Shown: positions 15,676 through 24,161, counted from the stretch's first letter. The stretch is DNA of 33,940 nt from an uncultured Rhodospirillaceae bacterium (GCA_913048145.1 CAJWVP010000002.1:1-33940); one strand, 5' to 3'. The notes: generated by a model not told the origin, from the sequence alone. A program made the numbers and translations.

Positions 15676-16449
15676 ATGTCGAATCCTATGAGCCTTGAAG
15701 GCCACAACATTATCGTCACTGGCGCCGGCCAAGGTATTGGCGAGGCTGTAGCGCGTCTCTCCGCGGATCTGGGCGCCAGGGTGATCCTGGTTGACGTACA
15801 GGCGGAAAAGATAAACGCCCTGGCAGACGACCTTGGCGCTGATAAGGCGGAGGTCCATATCGGTTCCGTCGCTGATCCGGGTTTTGTTCAGGGCATGGTA
15901 GCTAACGCGGTCACTAAGAACGGCGCCATTCACGGCCTGGTTAACAACGCTGGCATAGTCCGCGCCGCGATGATCAACAAGATGCCTATCGATACCTGGC
16001 AGGAGGTTATTGACGTCAACCTGTCCGGCGTCTTCTACTGTCTGCAGGCGGTGGGCCGCCACATGTATCAGCGCCATGAGGACGGGGACACGAGTCCGGC
16101 GTCCATCGTTAACATCTCATCCGACGCTGGCAGGCGCGGCACTATCGGCCAGATCAATTACGGCGCTGCCAAGTCCGGCGTCATGGGTATCACCATGAGC
16201 GCGGCCCGTGAATGGGCGGCTAATCAGGTGCGTGTGAATTCTGTCTGCTTCGGTGTTGTCGAGACGGAGATGACCGAAACCATCCGTTCCGATAAGTTCC
16301 GCGACCGTATCTTGGCTCAGGTCCCCATGGGCCGGTTCTCCGACCCAGAGGAGGTCTGCCAGCCCGTATGCTTCTTGCTGTCGCAGGCGGCCAGCTATAT
16401 CACCGGTCAGCACGTGTCTGTAAACGGTGGCTACACCATCGGCGTCTAG
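15676..16449 (+). CDS. Short-chain dehydrogenase/reductase (FabG-like)
   Basis: Classical SDR of 257 residues. The cofactor motif TGAGQGIG is at 15-22, Asp40 at the end of beta-2 points to NAD(H) rather than NADP(H), NNAG is at 90-93, and the catalytic Ser is near 148, Tyr162 and Lys166 (YGAAK). It probably oxidises the 3-hydroxyacyl-CoA made by the hydratase of the same operon. AAGGAAAG precedes ATG 15676, 17 bases after the CoA-transferase stop. It is the last gene of the plus-strand run; the following genes are convergent and no clear hairpin terminator is visible in 16450-16527. Confidence 0.9.
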   Translation: MSNPMSLEGHNIIVTGAGQGIGEAVARLSADLGARVILVDVQAEKINALADDLGADKAEVHIGSVADPGFVQGMVANAVTKNGAIHGLVNNAGIVRAAMINKMPIDTWQEVIDVNLSGVFYCLQAVGRHMYQRHEDGDTSPASIVNISSDAGRRGTIGQINYGAAKSGVMGITMSAAREWAANQVRVNSVCFGVVETEMTETIRSDKFRDRILAQVPMGRFSDPEEVCQPVCFLLSQAASYITGQHVSVNGGYTIGV

Positions 16450-16527
16450 GGGCCGCGGTTGAAGAACAAGTGAATGCCTTCGTATGAGGAAATGTTATCC
16501 GAGGAGTAGGCCAACGGGTGTTGGTCG

Positions 16528-17163
16528 TCAAACGGTTGCCCGGCAGGCCTTCCAAGCGGCAATGACTTCGCGGCCGTCGCGGCTCACATCGGCGGCCGCC
16601 TTCCCGGGTTTGTAAAGCGACGTTCCCATGCCGAACCCCTGCGCGCCGGCGGCTACGTAGGCCGCCATGTTGTCTGCGCCAATGCCGCCTACGGGAAGCA
16701 CGGGTACGTCAGCTGGCAATACAGCGCGTATAGCCTTCAAAATGGCCGGCGTTAAACCTTCCGCCGGGAACAGCTTTAAGGCGTCGGCACCGGCGTCCAG
16801 GGCAGCGAAGGCCTCCGTCGGAGTAGCAATGCCGGGCAAGGACACCAAGCCCTGACGTTTGGTTGCGACGATGACGTCCATATTCGCATTAGGCGAAATT
16901 ATTATCTCCCCGCCCGCCTCAGCCACCTCTGCGACCGCGTTCTTTGTAAGCACCGTACCCGCGCCAATGACCGCACGGCCCTCGCAGGCCTCACGCAGAT
17001 GGGCGATTGAGACCAGCGGCTCTGGCGAATTCAACGGAACCTCGATCAAGGTGAAGCCCGCCGCGATCAGGGCCAAGCCGACGTCCACTGCCTCATCTGG
17101 CTGAATGCCGCGGAGGATCGCCACCAGAGGGCATTGGGCAAGGGCGTCGGCAAAAGTCGGCAT
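16528..17163 (-). CDS. dgoA: 2-dehydro-3-deoxy-6-phosphogalactonate aldolase
   Basis: Class I aldolase of 211 residues in the KDPG/KDPGal family. It splits 2-keto-3-deoxy-6-phosphogalactonate to pyruvate and glyceraldehyde 3-phosphate. Seen: LVAILRG (13-19), Glu41 (IEVPLNSP) and the Schiff-base Lys130 in LKLFPAEG. LKLFPA together with the neighbouring DgoK-type kinase favours the galactonate form over KDPG aldolase (Eda). The open frame reaches 17208, but ATG 17163 is chosen: AAGGAAG lies upstream and the chain then begins at the usual place. It follows the kinase gene after 11 bases and is surely co-transcribed. Confidence 0.92.
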   Translation of the reverse strand: MPTFADALAQCPLVAILRGIQPDEAVDVGLALIAAGFTLIEVPLNSPEPLVSIAHLREACEGRAVIGAGTVLTKNAVAEVAEAGGEIIISPNANMDVIVATKRQGLVSLPGIATPTEAFAALDAGADALKLFPAEGLTPAILKAIRAVLPADVPVLPVGGIGADNMAAYVAAGAQGFGMGTSLYKPGKAAADVSRDGREVIAAWKACRATV

Positions 17164-17174
17164 CTCTATCTTCC

Positions 17175-18089
17175 TTATGATTTGCTGAAATGTTCGGCAG
17201 CGGCCCAAAGTCCGGCTAGCGCAGCCGCTTCGGCGTCACGCGTGACGGTGGAGATATTCGCCCAATTGAAAGCAAGGGCATAGGGTTCGGAGATCGCCCC
17301 AGTGGTAAGAACCTGGATGGTATCGGCGCCGCCATACAATGCCCTAGCGCCCATGATTTCCGCGCCAATCAGCTGCCCGGATAAGAACGAGGCTAGTCCC
17401 GGTTTCGACATTTCGTTCGAGATGCCTAGCGTCCGGGCCGAGAATAGGCGGTGCAAAAGGCCGCCGGCCTCCCGGGCCCGTTCTAGACCCTGGATGAAGG
17501 TGTCCGCGTCGAATGTATCTTCCGGCTCCATCAGTCGGCCCAGGATCGAATGATCCTTGAGGACGGCGAATACCTCGCCAGTCATGAAGGTTGCGAAATC
17601 GTCGATGCGGCCATCCCGCACGCGAATCCATTTCGAATGCGTCCCTGGTATGCAAAAAAGGCCTTCAGTCACGCCATTGGCGGTAATCACGCCGCCAATC
17701 TGGGTTTCCTCGCCGCGCATGATTTCTGGCGCGCCGTCCGCCGTGCGCGCGCGAACCCCGGGCATGATGCGGACCGTGCCGTCCCCAGGCACGGTGATCA
17801 TGGCGGCGATCAGGGCTTCCAGATCACAGGGGGCTTCCAGGTATGGCGCTTCTACCCAGCCTTGCTGTGCGCCGATCATCCCGGACATGAGTACGGCGAT
17901 ATCTGGGTGCTCCTGCCGCCAGGCACCGCAGGCTGCGTCCAACTCGCCCGTGAAGTCGCCATCCGTGACTGCCAGGATGCCCTTCGGCCTGGCGACCCGG
18001 TCTAAGGCCTGACCGCCTGATCCGAGCAGGGTCGCACGTAGGCTGGTGGTGCCCCAGTCGACGGCGATGCAGCGTGCGGTGTCGGTCAT
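17175..18089 (-). CDS. dgoK: 2-dehydro-3-deoxygalactonokinase
   Basis: Sugar kinase of 304 residues in the DgoK family, which phosphorylates 2-keto-3-deoxy-D-galactonate. Seen: the phosphate-binding motif VDWGTTSLRA (10-19), GMIGAQQGWVEAPY, and FCIPGTHSKWI, hallmarks of DgoK. With dgoA it gives the lower De Ley-Doudoroff route. The galactonate dehydratase, galactose dehydrogenase, transporter and a GntR/IclR regulator that usually accompany these two genes are absent from the window, so the upper pathway must be encoded elsewhere. The start ATG at 18089 opens directly at the ATPase fold as in homologues. Confidence 0.93.
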   Translation of the reverse strand: MTDTARCIAVDWGTTSLRATLLGSGGQALDRVARPKGILAVTDGDFTGELDAACGAWRQEHPDIAVLMSGMIGAQQGWVEAPYLEAPCDLEALIAAMITVPGDGTVRIMPGVRARTADGAPEIMRGEETQIGGVITANGVTEGLFCIPGTHSKWIRVRDGRIDDFATFMTGEVFAVLKDHSILGRLMEPEDTFDADTFIQGLERAREAGGLLHRLFSARTLGISNEMSKPGLASFLSGQLIGAEIMGARALYGGADTIQVLTTGAISEPYALAFNWANISTVTRDAEAAALAGLWAAAEHFSKS

Positions 18090-18556
18090 GCGGTAGTTCC
18101 TCGGGTTGTCGATGGGTTATAGACGCATCCATGCACGCCCGACAATGATGTGGCACGGAGCCCCGGGGGTGGATGAAAAATGTCAACCACTTGGGATCAT
18201 TTTATCCCGTTCCCGCCGTTTCGTCTGGTTTGTCCCTGATCAAATGAAGTCGTTCGGGCTGTGAGGGCATGAAGCGAGCCAAACGTTCCTGTATCTCCAC
18301 GGTCCGCGAAGCCGCATAGTAGGCCTGATTCTGCCAGGGCCTGGTTGTAAGCGCTCTCCAGCTTGCCCAACAATGTATCCGCCTCCCAGCAATCAGACGG
18401 TTCCACAGATTCCACCCGCCGCGCTGTATTGTCGAGATAGACTTAGGCTTAGCAAAACGCTGCGTTTCTGGCCAAAAAGATGCCAATTAGCCTGACATGC
18501 CTTGTCATTTGAATGGAAAGACCAAAAGAGATGAAAAGCGAACAATAAAAAATATG
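18090..18556. other. Gene-poor stretch, possible frameshifted small gene on the minus strand
   Basis: No intact gene is supported. On the minus strand two overlapping frames (about 18197-18486) each look coding for part of their length: one reads EADTLLGKLESAYNQALAE, and the frame beside it then continues QAYYAASRTVEIQERLARF and ends at 18202. Joined by one frameshift they would make a helical polypeptide of about 70 residues, perhaps the remains of a phasin-like or other small helical protein. The part next to 18090 should hold the dgoK promoter; I see no convincing -35/-10 pair. A short dyad, GGGAT/ATCCC, lies near 18193-18208. Confidence 0.3.
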
Positions 18557-19840
18557 TCATACAAATTCGAGTTGCTGATTTTTCTTTGACGGCGTCGTCG
18601 TTGTTTGGAGGGATTTGACAATCACGTTGCGCTGCCGCCACACCGTGTACCAGATGACCATGCCAATGACCGCGGCAGTGGCGATGGGTGGACGCAGACC
18701 CGTGTGTTCGGCGATCACGCCCAGGACGAAGGCGCCGACACCCGCGCCGCCAATATGGATTATCCCGTACAGGCTCATGACTCGGCCGCGCATGGCCGAC
18801 GGAGTAACGAAATGCAGCGTTGTTTGCATGCCGATACCTGCGACCACGGTGGTGAAACCGATTGAGAGAGCGACTGGAAGTGCGACCATGTACTCCGTTG
18901 TCGCGACCAAGGTGACCCCGAACACGGCGGTGCCGAGCACGCCCCACAGGGCAATAATCGGTTGATCGTCCATGCCGCCGCGCCTTGCCATCCATATGCC
19001 TGCACCGATAGCACCGATACCAAAGGCCGCGGTCAAAACTGCGAACTCGTCTGCGCCCTTGCCAAACACGTCGGATGTCAGTCCAGGCAGCAACTCGACT
19101 ACCGAGCGCAGACAAAAGGCCGCCGTGGCCATAATAAAGATGACCAGGCGGATCGACGCATGGCCCTGGATGAAACGAATGCCTTCGCGAATATCGTCAA
19201 GAAGCGACGGCTGCGGACCATCCGTTTCGGGTCGTTTGCGTCGCGGGATCTTTAACGAAAGCAACGCGATGATAAGTGCTGCATAGGAACACGCATTGAT
19301 TAGGAACGAACCATGGATCGACCAGAGTGTAATCACCACGGTCGAGATCATGGGCCCCACGAACCGGGCCCCGTTGAAGATCATGGCGTTGAGGGAAATG
19401 GCCGTAGTCAGCAACTCCGGTGGAACCAGGCTGGGCGCCAGAGACAACCGCGCCGGTTGGTTGATGCCCACCGCGCACCCCGTAAGGAAGGTGAAGATGG
19501 TCAGGTGCCAGACGTTCAAGATGCCTGAGGCCGACAAGGCGAACAGTACAAGCGCTGACAGCGCCGCTGCCACCTGCGCCCAGACCATGACCATGATGCG
19601 GCTATACCGGTCCGCCAAGGCGCCGCCCAAAGGGCCCAACAGAAACACGGGCGCGAAATCGGCCATCGCCATGATACCCAGCCATGCCGGCGAATGGGTC
19701 AACTCCCACGTCAGCCAGCCGACTGCGATCCGCTGCATCCAGGTGCCAATCAACGACAGGCCGTTGCCGAAAATATAGCGTGAGTAGTCGGAGTGACGGA
19801 GAGTTGCCCGGATTACACTGGGATTTGTTTTGCGCATCAT
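18557..19840 (-). CDS. MFS transporter, EntS/MFS_3-like exporter
   Basis: Inner-membrane protein of 427 residues with about 12 hydrophobic segments. The first helix follows RYIFGNGLSLIGTWMQRIAVGWLTW, and the loop 2-3 signature is GGALADRYSRI (about 75-85). This wording matches the MFS_3 group (EntS-like drug/siderophore exporters). The substrate cannot be told. Two ATGs in tandem (19840 and 19837) could start it; neither has a strong ribosome site. It stands alone between unrelated genes on the same strand (dgoK downstream, a PhyH-type oxygenase upstream), with gaps of over 200 bases on each side, so it is probably monocistronic. Confidence 0.85.
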   Translation of the reverse strand: MMRKTNPSVIRATLRHSDYSRYIFGNGLSLIGTWMQRIAVGWLTWELTHSPAWLGIMAMADFAPVFLLGPLGGALADRYSRIMVMVWAQVAAALSALVLFALSASGILNVWHLTIFTFLTGCAVGINQPARLSLAPSLVPPELLTTAISLNAMIFNGARFVGPMISTVVITLWSIHGSFLINACSYAALIIALLSLKIPRRKRPETDGPQPSLLDDIREGIRFIQGHASIRLVIFIMATAAFCLRSVVELLPGLTSDVFGKGADEFAVLTAAFGIGAIGAGIWMARRGGMDDQPIIALWGVLGTAVFGVTLVATTEYMVALPVALSIGFTTVVAGIGMQTTLHFVTPSAMRGRVMSLYGIIHIGGAGVGAFVLGVIAEHTGLRPPIATAAVIGMVIWYTVWRQRNVIVKSLQTTTTPSKKNQQLEFV

Positions 19841-19872
19841 ACGATAAAACTAATGGGCCAACCGCGCATGGG

Positions 19873-19971
19873 GTGCAAATACTGCCGAAGGATGTGTCAG
19901 GTTCGAAAAAATCCGAAGTCTATAACACGTTTGAGGAGCGATTAAGCCTCCCAGGAGACGAGGAGATATAG
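19873..19971 (+). pseudogene. Possible N-terminal scrap of a GntR-type regulator
   Basis: From GTG 19873 a 32-codon frame reads LPKDVSGSKKSEVYNTFEER and then LPGDEEI before TAG. The beginning resembles the start of GntR-family regulators (SxxVYxxLxxxI...LxPGexL) with several residues lost before LPG. It is far too short to be a regulator and has nothing after it. The remaining bases between 19841 and 20064 show no other signal. The match is weak and could be chance. Confidence 0.2.
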
Positions 19972-20064
19972 AGTGTATTGATAATCTTAAAAGTCGGATG
20001 TGAAGTAGGGAGATAACGTTACCAATCTACCGCCTCAATGACGAGCGTTTCCGGTTCGTCGTCG

Positions 20065-21072
20065 TTAATCAAGCTTGAGCTCGCCAATTTTCTCGGCCGT
20101 CGGATCAACAAAGTCGACCGTTGGGTCGCCGGTACGGCCATAGCCACACCAAACGCGAAGGCCGAGAAGTTCCCTGAGCCTGTCGGAGGCGTTGGAAAGT
20201 ACGTCTAAGCGAGTGCCAATCGTGTAGTTCTCTTGAGGGCGAAATTGTGGACCACAATAGGTTATGAGAATGGCGTTGCGATCAATATCGGTCTGGTTCG
20301 AGCCAGTGCCATGCCAGATACGGCCGTCGGTGACGATAGCGCACCCGGGCGGGCCCTCGGCAGCGATTGTATTGACTTCGGCGTCCAAAACTTTGTCTGG
20401 ATGGCGTCCAGCGAGGTGGCTGCCCGGGACGAGGCGGGTGCCGCCGTTCTCTTTTGTCATAGCGTCGAGCATAACTAACACATTGGATACTACCGGAGGT
20501 GCAAGCATCTTAGGCGGAGCCTTCGGGGGCCCATTAGCACTGAAACGCTCCCGTGTGAAGGACCCGACAGGCAGATGCTTAGTTCCTCGTACCGTCGGTT
20601 CGGGCGCCCACCATTGGTCGATATGCAAAGGCATAACGATACCGCCGGGTTTGGCGATGTTGGCCGTGTAACTGTGGATGATGAATTTGTCGCCAAGAAC
20701 ATGCCCGACTATCTCGTTTAACGATTCGAGCTCGAGCAAGTCTAAAAAGGCTTGTCCTTTATTGACTAACATCCAGACCCGTTGGTTGATGCCGCCGTTC
20801 TTTGCGCGGAAGGCTTCGGGGCGCACGCGGCCGTTATTATCGGTGAAGTCCCCCCATTGCTGGTTAGGGCCACCGTCTTCAAAGGCGAGACCCTGTTCTT
20901 TTTCGGCCGCCGCTTGCTCTCGAAGCCGGAGGCGGCAGCGTTCAACTAGCGACGTCGGTACTGCATCTTTTAAAAGACAATAGCCCCAAAGGTTGATATC
21001 AGCTCTTGCACGGGCCAAGTCCTTCGTTGGCTTGGGTAGGTCATCCAGTTTCCAGGTCGGCAGGTAGTTCAT
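20065..21072 (-). CDS. PhyH-type Fe(II)/2-oxoglutarate dioxygenase
   Basis: Phytanoyl-CoA-dioxygenase-family protein of 335 residues, expected to hydroxylate a small molecule using O2 and 2-oxoglutarate. The facial triad is visible: His150 and Asp152 (PLHIDQWW) and His254 (IWHGTGSN), with Arg265 (DIDRNAIL) as the 2-oxoglutarate-binding arginine. PGSHL (217-221) is another family mark. The substrate is unknown; family members act on CoA esters, ectoine, phosphonates and secondary metabolites. The ATG at 21072 has GGAG about ten bases upstream. It is divergent from the epoxide hydrolase across 376 bases, so a shared promoter region is possible. GC content looks lower than in the 9-16 kb operon. 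Confidence 0.87.
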   Translation of the reverse strand: MNYLPTWKLDDLPKPTKDLARARADINLWGYCLLKDAVPTSLVERCRLRLREQAAAEKEQGLAFEDGGPNQQWGDFTDNNGRVRPEAFRAKNGGINQRVWMLVNKGQAFLDLLELESLNEIVGHVLGDKFIIHSYTANIAKPGGIVMPLHIDQWWAPEPTVRGTKHLPVGSFTRERFSANGPPKAPPKMLAPPVVSNVLVMLDAMTKENGGTRLVPGSHLAGRHPDKVLDAEVNTIAAEGPPGCAIVTDGRIWHGTGSNQTDIDRNAILITYCGPQFRPQENYTIGTRLDVLSNASDRLRELLGLRVWCGYGRTGDPTVDFVDPTAEKIGELKLD

Positions 21073-21448
21073 GAAGCGCTCCGGCAGCGATGAGTTTCCA
21101 AATAGTCTATAGGCCGTACGCGCGGTATGGGAACCGCCGGTATTTCAAATTTTGGCTTGGTTGTAGAAGCATGAAAACTCCTCTTATAGACGGCTTAGTA
21201 ATTTTTCGACTGACTGGCGAATTCAAGTATTGCAAATGTGGTTCTCAACATGCTGACACGCCGCTGCGGCTCGACGCCAACCAGGGTCTAGTATGCTTGA
21301 TCACGGTTATTGCTGCGGTGGGCGGCCCAGGCTCTCAAGTTAACTGCACGTCTTTCTTCTAGGCTTTAGATTTCGGGTATTTTAATTTGGCGATGTTTCT
21401 TCGTGAGAGAAAAAATTATGCAACCTGCCAAGCTAAGGAACCTCTCTT
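21073..21448. other. Intergenic region between divergent dioxygenase and epoxide hydrolase genes
   Basis: 376 bases with no supported gene. A 90-codon frame (21090-21362, plus strand) has no family resemblance and an uneven composition, so I do not call it. The region should hold promoters for both divergent genes, but I see no clear sigma-70 pair or operator dyad. Confidence 0.5.
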
Positions 21449-22618
21449 TTGAGCGATCTAATTAACACCACAGCAAACGTGCAACCATTCCAATTCCATG
21501 TCGCAGATGACGTACTAAAAGCGATTACAAACCGGGTCGCGACCTATCCCTGGCATGAGATGCCCGATGACGGTGGTTGGGATTACGGGACTAATATGGA
21601 ATACCTTAAGGAGCTATGTGCCTATTGGGTGAATGATTTCGATTGGCGCGCCCAGGAAAAGCGATTGAACGGTTTTTCTCAGTTCATCGCACCCGTTGAC
21701 GACATAAATATGCATTTCATTTATGAACAAGGTAGCGGCGACGCTCCCATGCCATTAATGATCAGTCATGGCTGGCCAGGCTCTGTGGCGGAATTTTTAG
21801 ATCTCATCGAACCGTTGGCACATCCTGAAAGGTTCGGTGGAGAGTCGAGCGACTCATTTACCGTCGTCGCCCCGTCCCTACCCGGGTTTGGGTTTTCTGG
21901 GCGCCCTCCTAGACCCTATGGGCCGAGAAAGATGGCGTCAGTTATTAATACCCTGATGACCAAAACCTTAGGTTTCCAGGGTTATATGGCACAGGGGGGA
22001 GATTGGGGTGGCGCGGTCTGCTCGTGGCTCGGCTTTGACCATGCGCCAGCGTGTAAGGCCATCCACATCAATATACTTACTATGCGTCATCCTGACGGAC
22101 CACAGACCCCGGCGGAAAAGGCATGGGAAGCGCAGTTCGACAATGACCAGATTATGCAGGATGGATATCGAACACAGCAGGCGACCCGTCCTCAAACCCT
22201 GAGCTATGCCATGATGGACAGCCCGGTTGGAATCGCAGCTTGGATTATCGAAAAATTTCACGATTGGTCTGATGTTGAGGTTGGAGAGATAGAGGCTGCC
22301 CACACCAAGGACGAATTGCTGACCAATATAATGATCTACATAACGACACGAACTTTTAACACGGCTTCTTGGATTTATTATGGGCGACGTGAAGAAGGTG
22401 GGCGGATCCTCTCACCAGAAGGTAAACGTGTTGAAGTGCCAACCGGTTGTGCGGTCTTTCCAGCTGAAATGCTCAACTGGCCGCCGCGCTCATATGTTGA
22501 ACGGATCTACAACGTGAAGCATTGGACAGAAATGCCTCGCGGTGGGCACTTTGCGGCGATGGAAGAACCCGATCTACTGCTTGAGGATATTCGAACATTC
22601 GCTCGAACACTCCGTTGA
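21449..22618 (+). CDS. Epoxide hydrolase, microsomal (EHN) type
   Basis: Alpha/beta hydrolase of 389 residues with the N-terminal EHN domain (about 12-120) of microsomal-type epoxide hydrolases, which open epoxides to diols. The oxyanion motif is HGWPGS (107-112), the nucleophile Asp185 lies in QGGDWGG, and the catalytic His is about residue 367 in GGHFAAMEEP. PSLPGFGFSG (142-151) is typical of the family. Translation starts at TTG 21449: AAGGAA (21435-21440) is eight bases upstream, and no ATG occurs before residue 38. No membrane anchor is present. A role in turning over an epoxide or activating an unusual ester is inferred only from the family. Confidence 0.9.
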   Translation: MSDLINTTANVQPFQFHVADDVLKAITNRVATYPWHEMPDDGGWDYGTNMEYLKELCAYWVNDFDWRAQEKRLNGFSQFIAPVDDINMHFIYEQGSGDAPMPLMISHGWPGSVAEFLDLIEPLAHPERFGGESSDSFTVVAPSLPGFGFSGRPPRPYGPRKMASVINTLMTKTLGFQGYMAQGGDWGGAVCSWLGFDHAPACKAIHINILTMRHPDGPQTPAEKAWEAQFDNDQIMQDGYRTQQATRPQTLSYAMMDSPVGIAAWIIEKFHDWSDVEVGEIEAAHTKDELLTNIMIYITTRTFNTASWIYYGRREEGGRILSPEGKRVEVPTGCAVFPAEMLNWPPRSYVERIYNVKHWTEMPRGGHFAAMEEPDLLLEDIRTFARTLR

Positions 22619-23007
22619 ACTAAAAAGCGAACAAATAGTTGTAGATGGTTTTGCTAGTCGACGGACTGGAGTTGGCGTTAGTGGTGCTGCGCGACAAGTT
22701 GCACGTTCCAAATCCAATCAGGTGCCCTGTTTTTATAAAGCGGTTACGGCACCATCGTGCTGCTGCGAGACAAAACTTAGGAACACGCTGCCCCACCTCG
22801 TGACAAATTGCAGCTCCTCGCTGATACCCATGGGGGTATCCCGATTAACAAGGCTTTCGTAACTATTTGAGCGCGTTCTTCAAAGAATAGTTGAAGAGTG
22901 GTATCTTAAGACACATTGCTCAAGATCCACGAAGCGCAGTTCGAATACCAGATGCTTTTGCACGCGCGTTGAATGCGCCGCGCGCGCCTCAAGGAAAGGA
23001 CCCCATC
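22619..23007. other. Intergenic region with two dyads upstream of the asparaginase-like gene
   Basis: 389 bases without a supported gene. Two perfect inverted repeats stand out: GATACCC/GGGTATC around ATGG (22823-22840) and AACTATT/AATAGTT with an 18-base spacer (22861-22867 and 22886-22892). Either could be an operator for the asparaginase-like gene or part of the terminator region of the epoxide hydrolase gene; neither has a T-tract, so an operator is more likely than a terminator. Confidence 0.4.
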
Positions 23008-24006
23008 GTGACAAAACCCCGCGTTGCCGTCATTGGAACGGGTGGCACCATCTCCTCGGTCGGCCGCCATAGCCTTGACCTTGTTCGGTATATAGAAAAC
23101 AACAAGGTTTACGAAGTGGACGAGCTGCTGAACGCGTTTCCGGAAACCCTGGAACAGGCAGACTTGGTGCCCGTACGTCTAAAGGCCATTCCCTCAACGG
23201 CCATCGGCCCGGTCGATTGGCTTGCCATTAATGCTAAGGTCAATGAGGTAATTGACGACGACCCTTCCATCGACGGCATTGTCATTACCCATGGCACCGC
23301 GACTTTGGAAGAGACCGCCTATTTCCTGAACCTGGTAGCCCATGTGGATGTCCCCATCGTGTTGGTGGGGGCGCAGCGTCCAGCGTCGGGGATGGGGACA
23401 GATGCGGGTATTAATTTAGTCAACGCCATCCGCGCAGCGGGACATCCGGAATCACGGGGCCGGGGGGTGCTAGGTGTGCTCAACGACGAGATTCATTTTT
23501 CCCGGGACATGACTAAGACCTCGACACTCCGCCAGCAGACCTTCCGGAGCGCCGACTTTGGCCTTCTGGGCCATGCGGATTGGGACAAGGTTGCATATTA
23601 CCGCATGCCGGAACGCCGCCGCGCTCCAGATACGGAGTTTGACGTGCGCGGCCTGGATGATCTGCCTCGGGTCGATGTTTCCATGACCTACGCAGGATCG
23701 GACGGTGCCGCGATCGAGGCATTTCAAGCCGCCGGCGCTAAGGGCATCGTTATCGGCGCCATGGCACCGGGCTATGTGACGCCCACGGAACTGGAGAAGT
23801 TGCATGCGGCCCGCGAGGCCGGCGTCACCATTGTGCATTCGAGCCGTGCCGGTTCGGGCCGGGTAGGCGATGTGCCGTCCCGCCGCGCGCCGGGGACGGT
23901 CCTGGCCGACAATTTGACGCCACAGAAGGCCCGCGTGCTGCTCACCGTCGCTCTGACTAAGACCGACAACCCAATGGAACTGCAGCGAATATTTGACGAG
24001 TACTGA
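23008..24006 (+). CDS. Asparaginase/glutaminase-family protein with altered catalytic motif
   Basis: Asparaginase-fold protein of 332 residues. The first catalytic Thr is in GTGGTIS (Thr14), and the second motif reads HGTATLEETAYFL (about 95-107) where the family has HGTDT: Thr97 is kept but the catalytic Asp is Ala98. The third element, Lys170 in RDMTKTST, is present, as is GAQRPASGMGTDAG. Without the Asp, ordinary L-asparaginase activity is doubtful; it may hydrolyse another amide or use another base. The frame is open from 22891, but GTG 23008 follows AAGGAAAGGA by seven bases and gives a family-like start. No signal peptide, so it is cytoplasmic. Confidence 0.87.
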   Translation: MTKPRVAVIGTGGTISSVGRHSLDLVRYIENNKVYEVDELLNAFPETLEQADLVPVRLKAIPSTAIGPVDWLAINAKVNEVIDDDPSIDGIVITHGTATLEETAYFLNLVAHVDVPIVLVGAQRPASGMGTDAGINLVNAIRAAGHPESRGRGVLGVLNDEIHFSRDMTKTSTLRQQTFRSADFGLLGHADWDKVAYYRMPERRRAPDTEFDVRGLDDLPRVDVSMTYAGSDGAAIEAFQAAGAKGIVIGAMAPGYVTPTELEKLHAAREAGVTIVHSSRAGSGRVGDVPSRRAPGTVLADNLTPQKARVLLTVALTKTDNPMELQRIFDEY

Positions 24007-24161
24007 AGGTTTGAACGGCGTCGAGCACGCGGAACTTCTTCTAGTCTGTTCTCCCTGACCCGGTCCAAACGCCTAAAGAGAGAAGTTCGCGTCTGGATCC
24101 CAGATCATAGGGGATGTAATGATGCCGGAAATGGTTGGGCCCAACATGAGGAGAGTTCACG

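Noticed and set aside
21090-21362. 90-codon plus-strand frame with LRLDANQG, a phrase seen in enolase-superfamily enzymes
   Set aside because: Only eight residues match; nothing before or after fits a muconate-lactonising or mandelate-racemase enzyme, and no ribosome site precedes it.
24028-24091. Imperfect inverted repeat CGCGGAACTTCT/AGAAGTTCGCG between the asparaginase-like and hydratase genes
   Set aside because: One-base bulge, a loop of about 40 bases and no T-tract; not convincing as terminator or operator, only mentioned with the hydratase gene.
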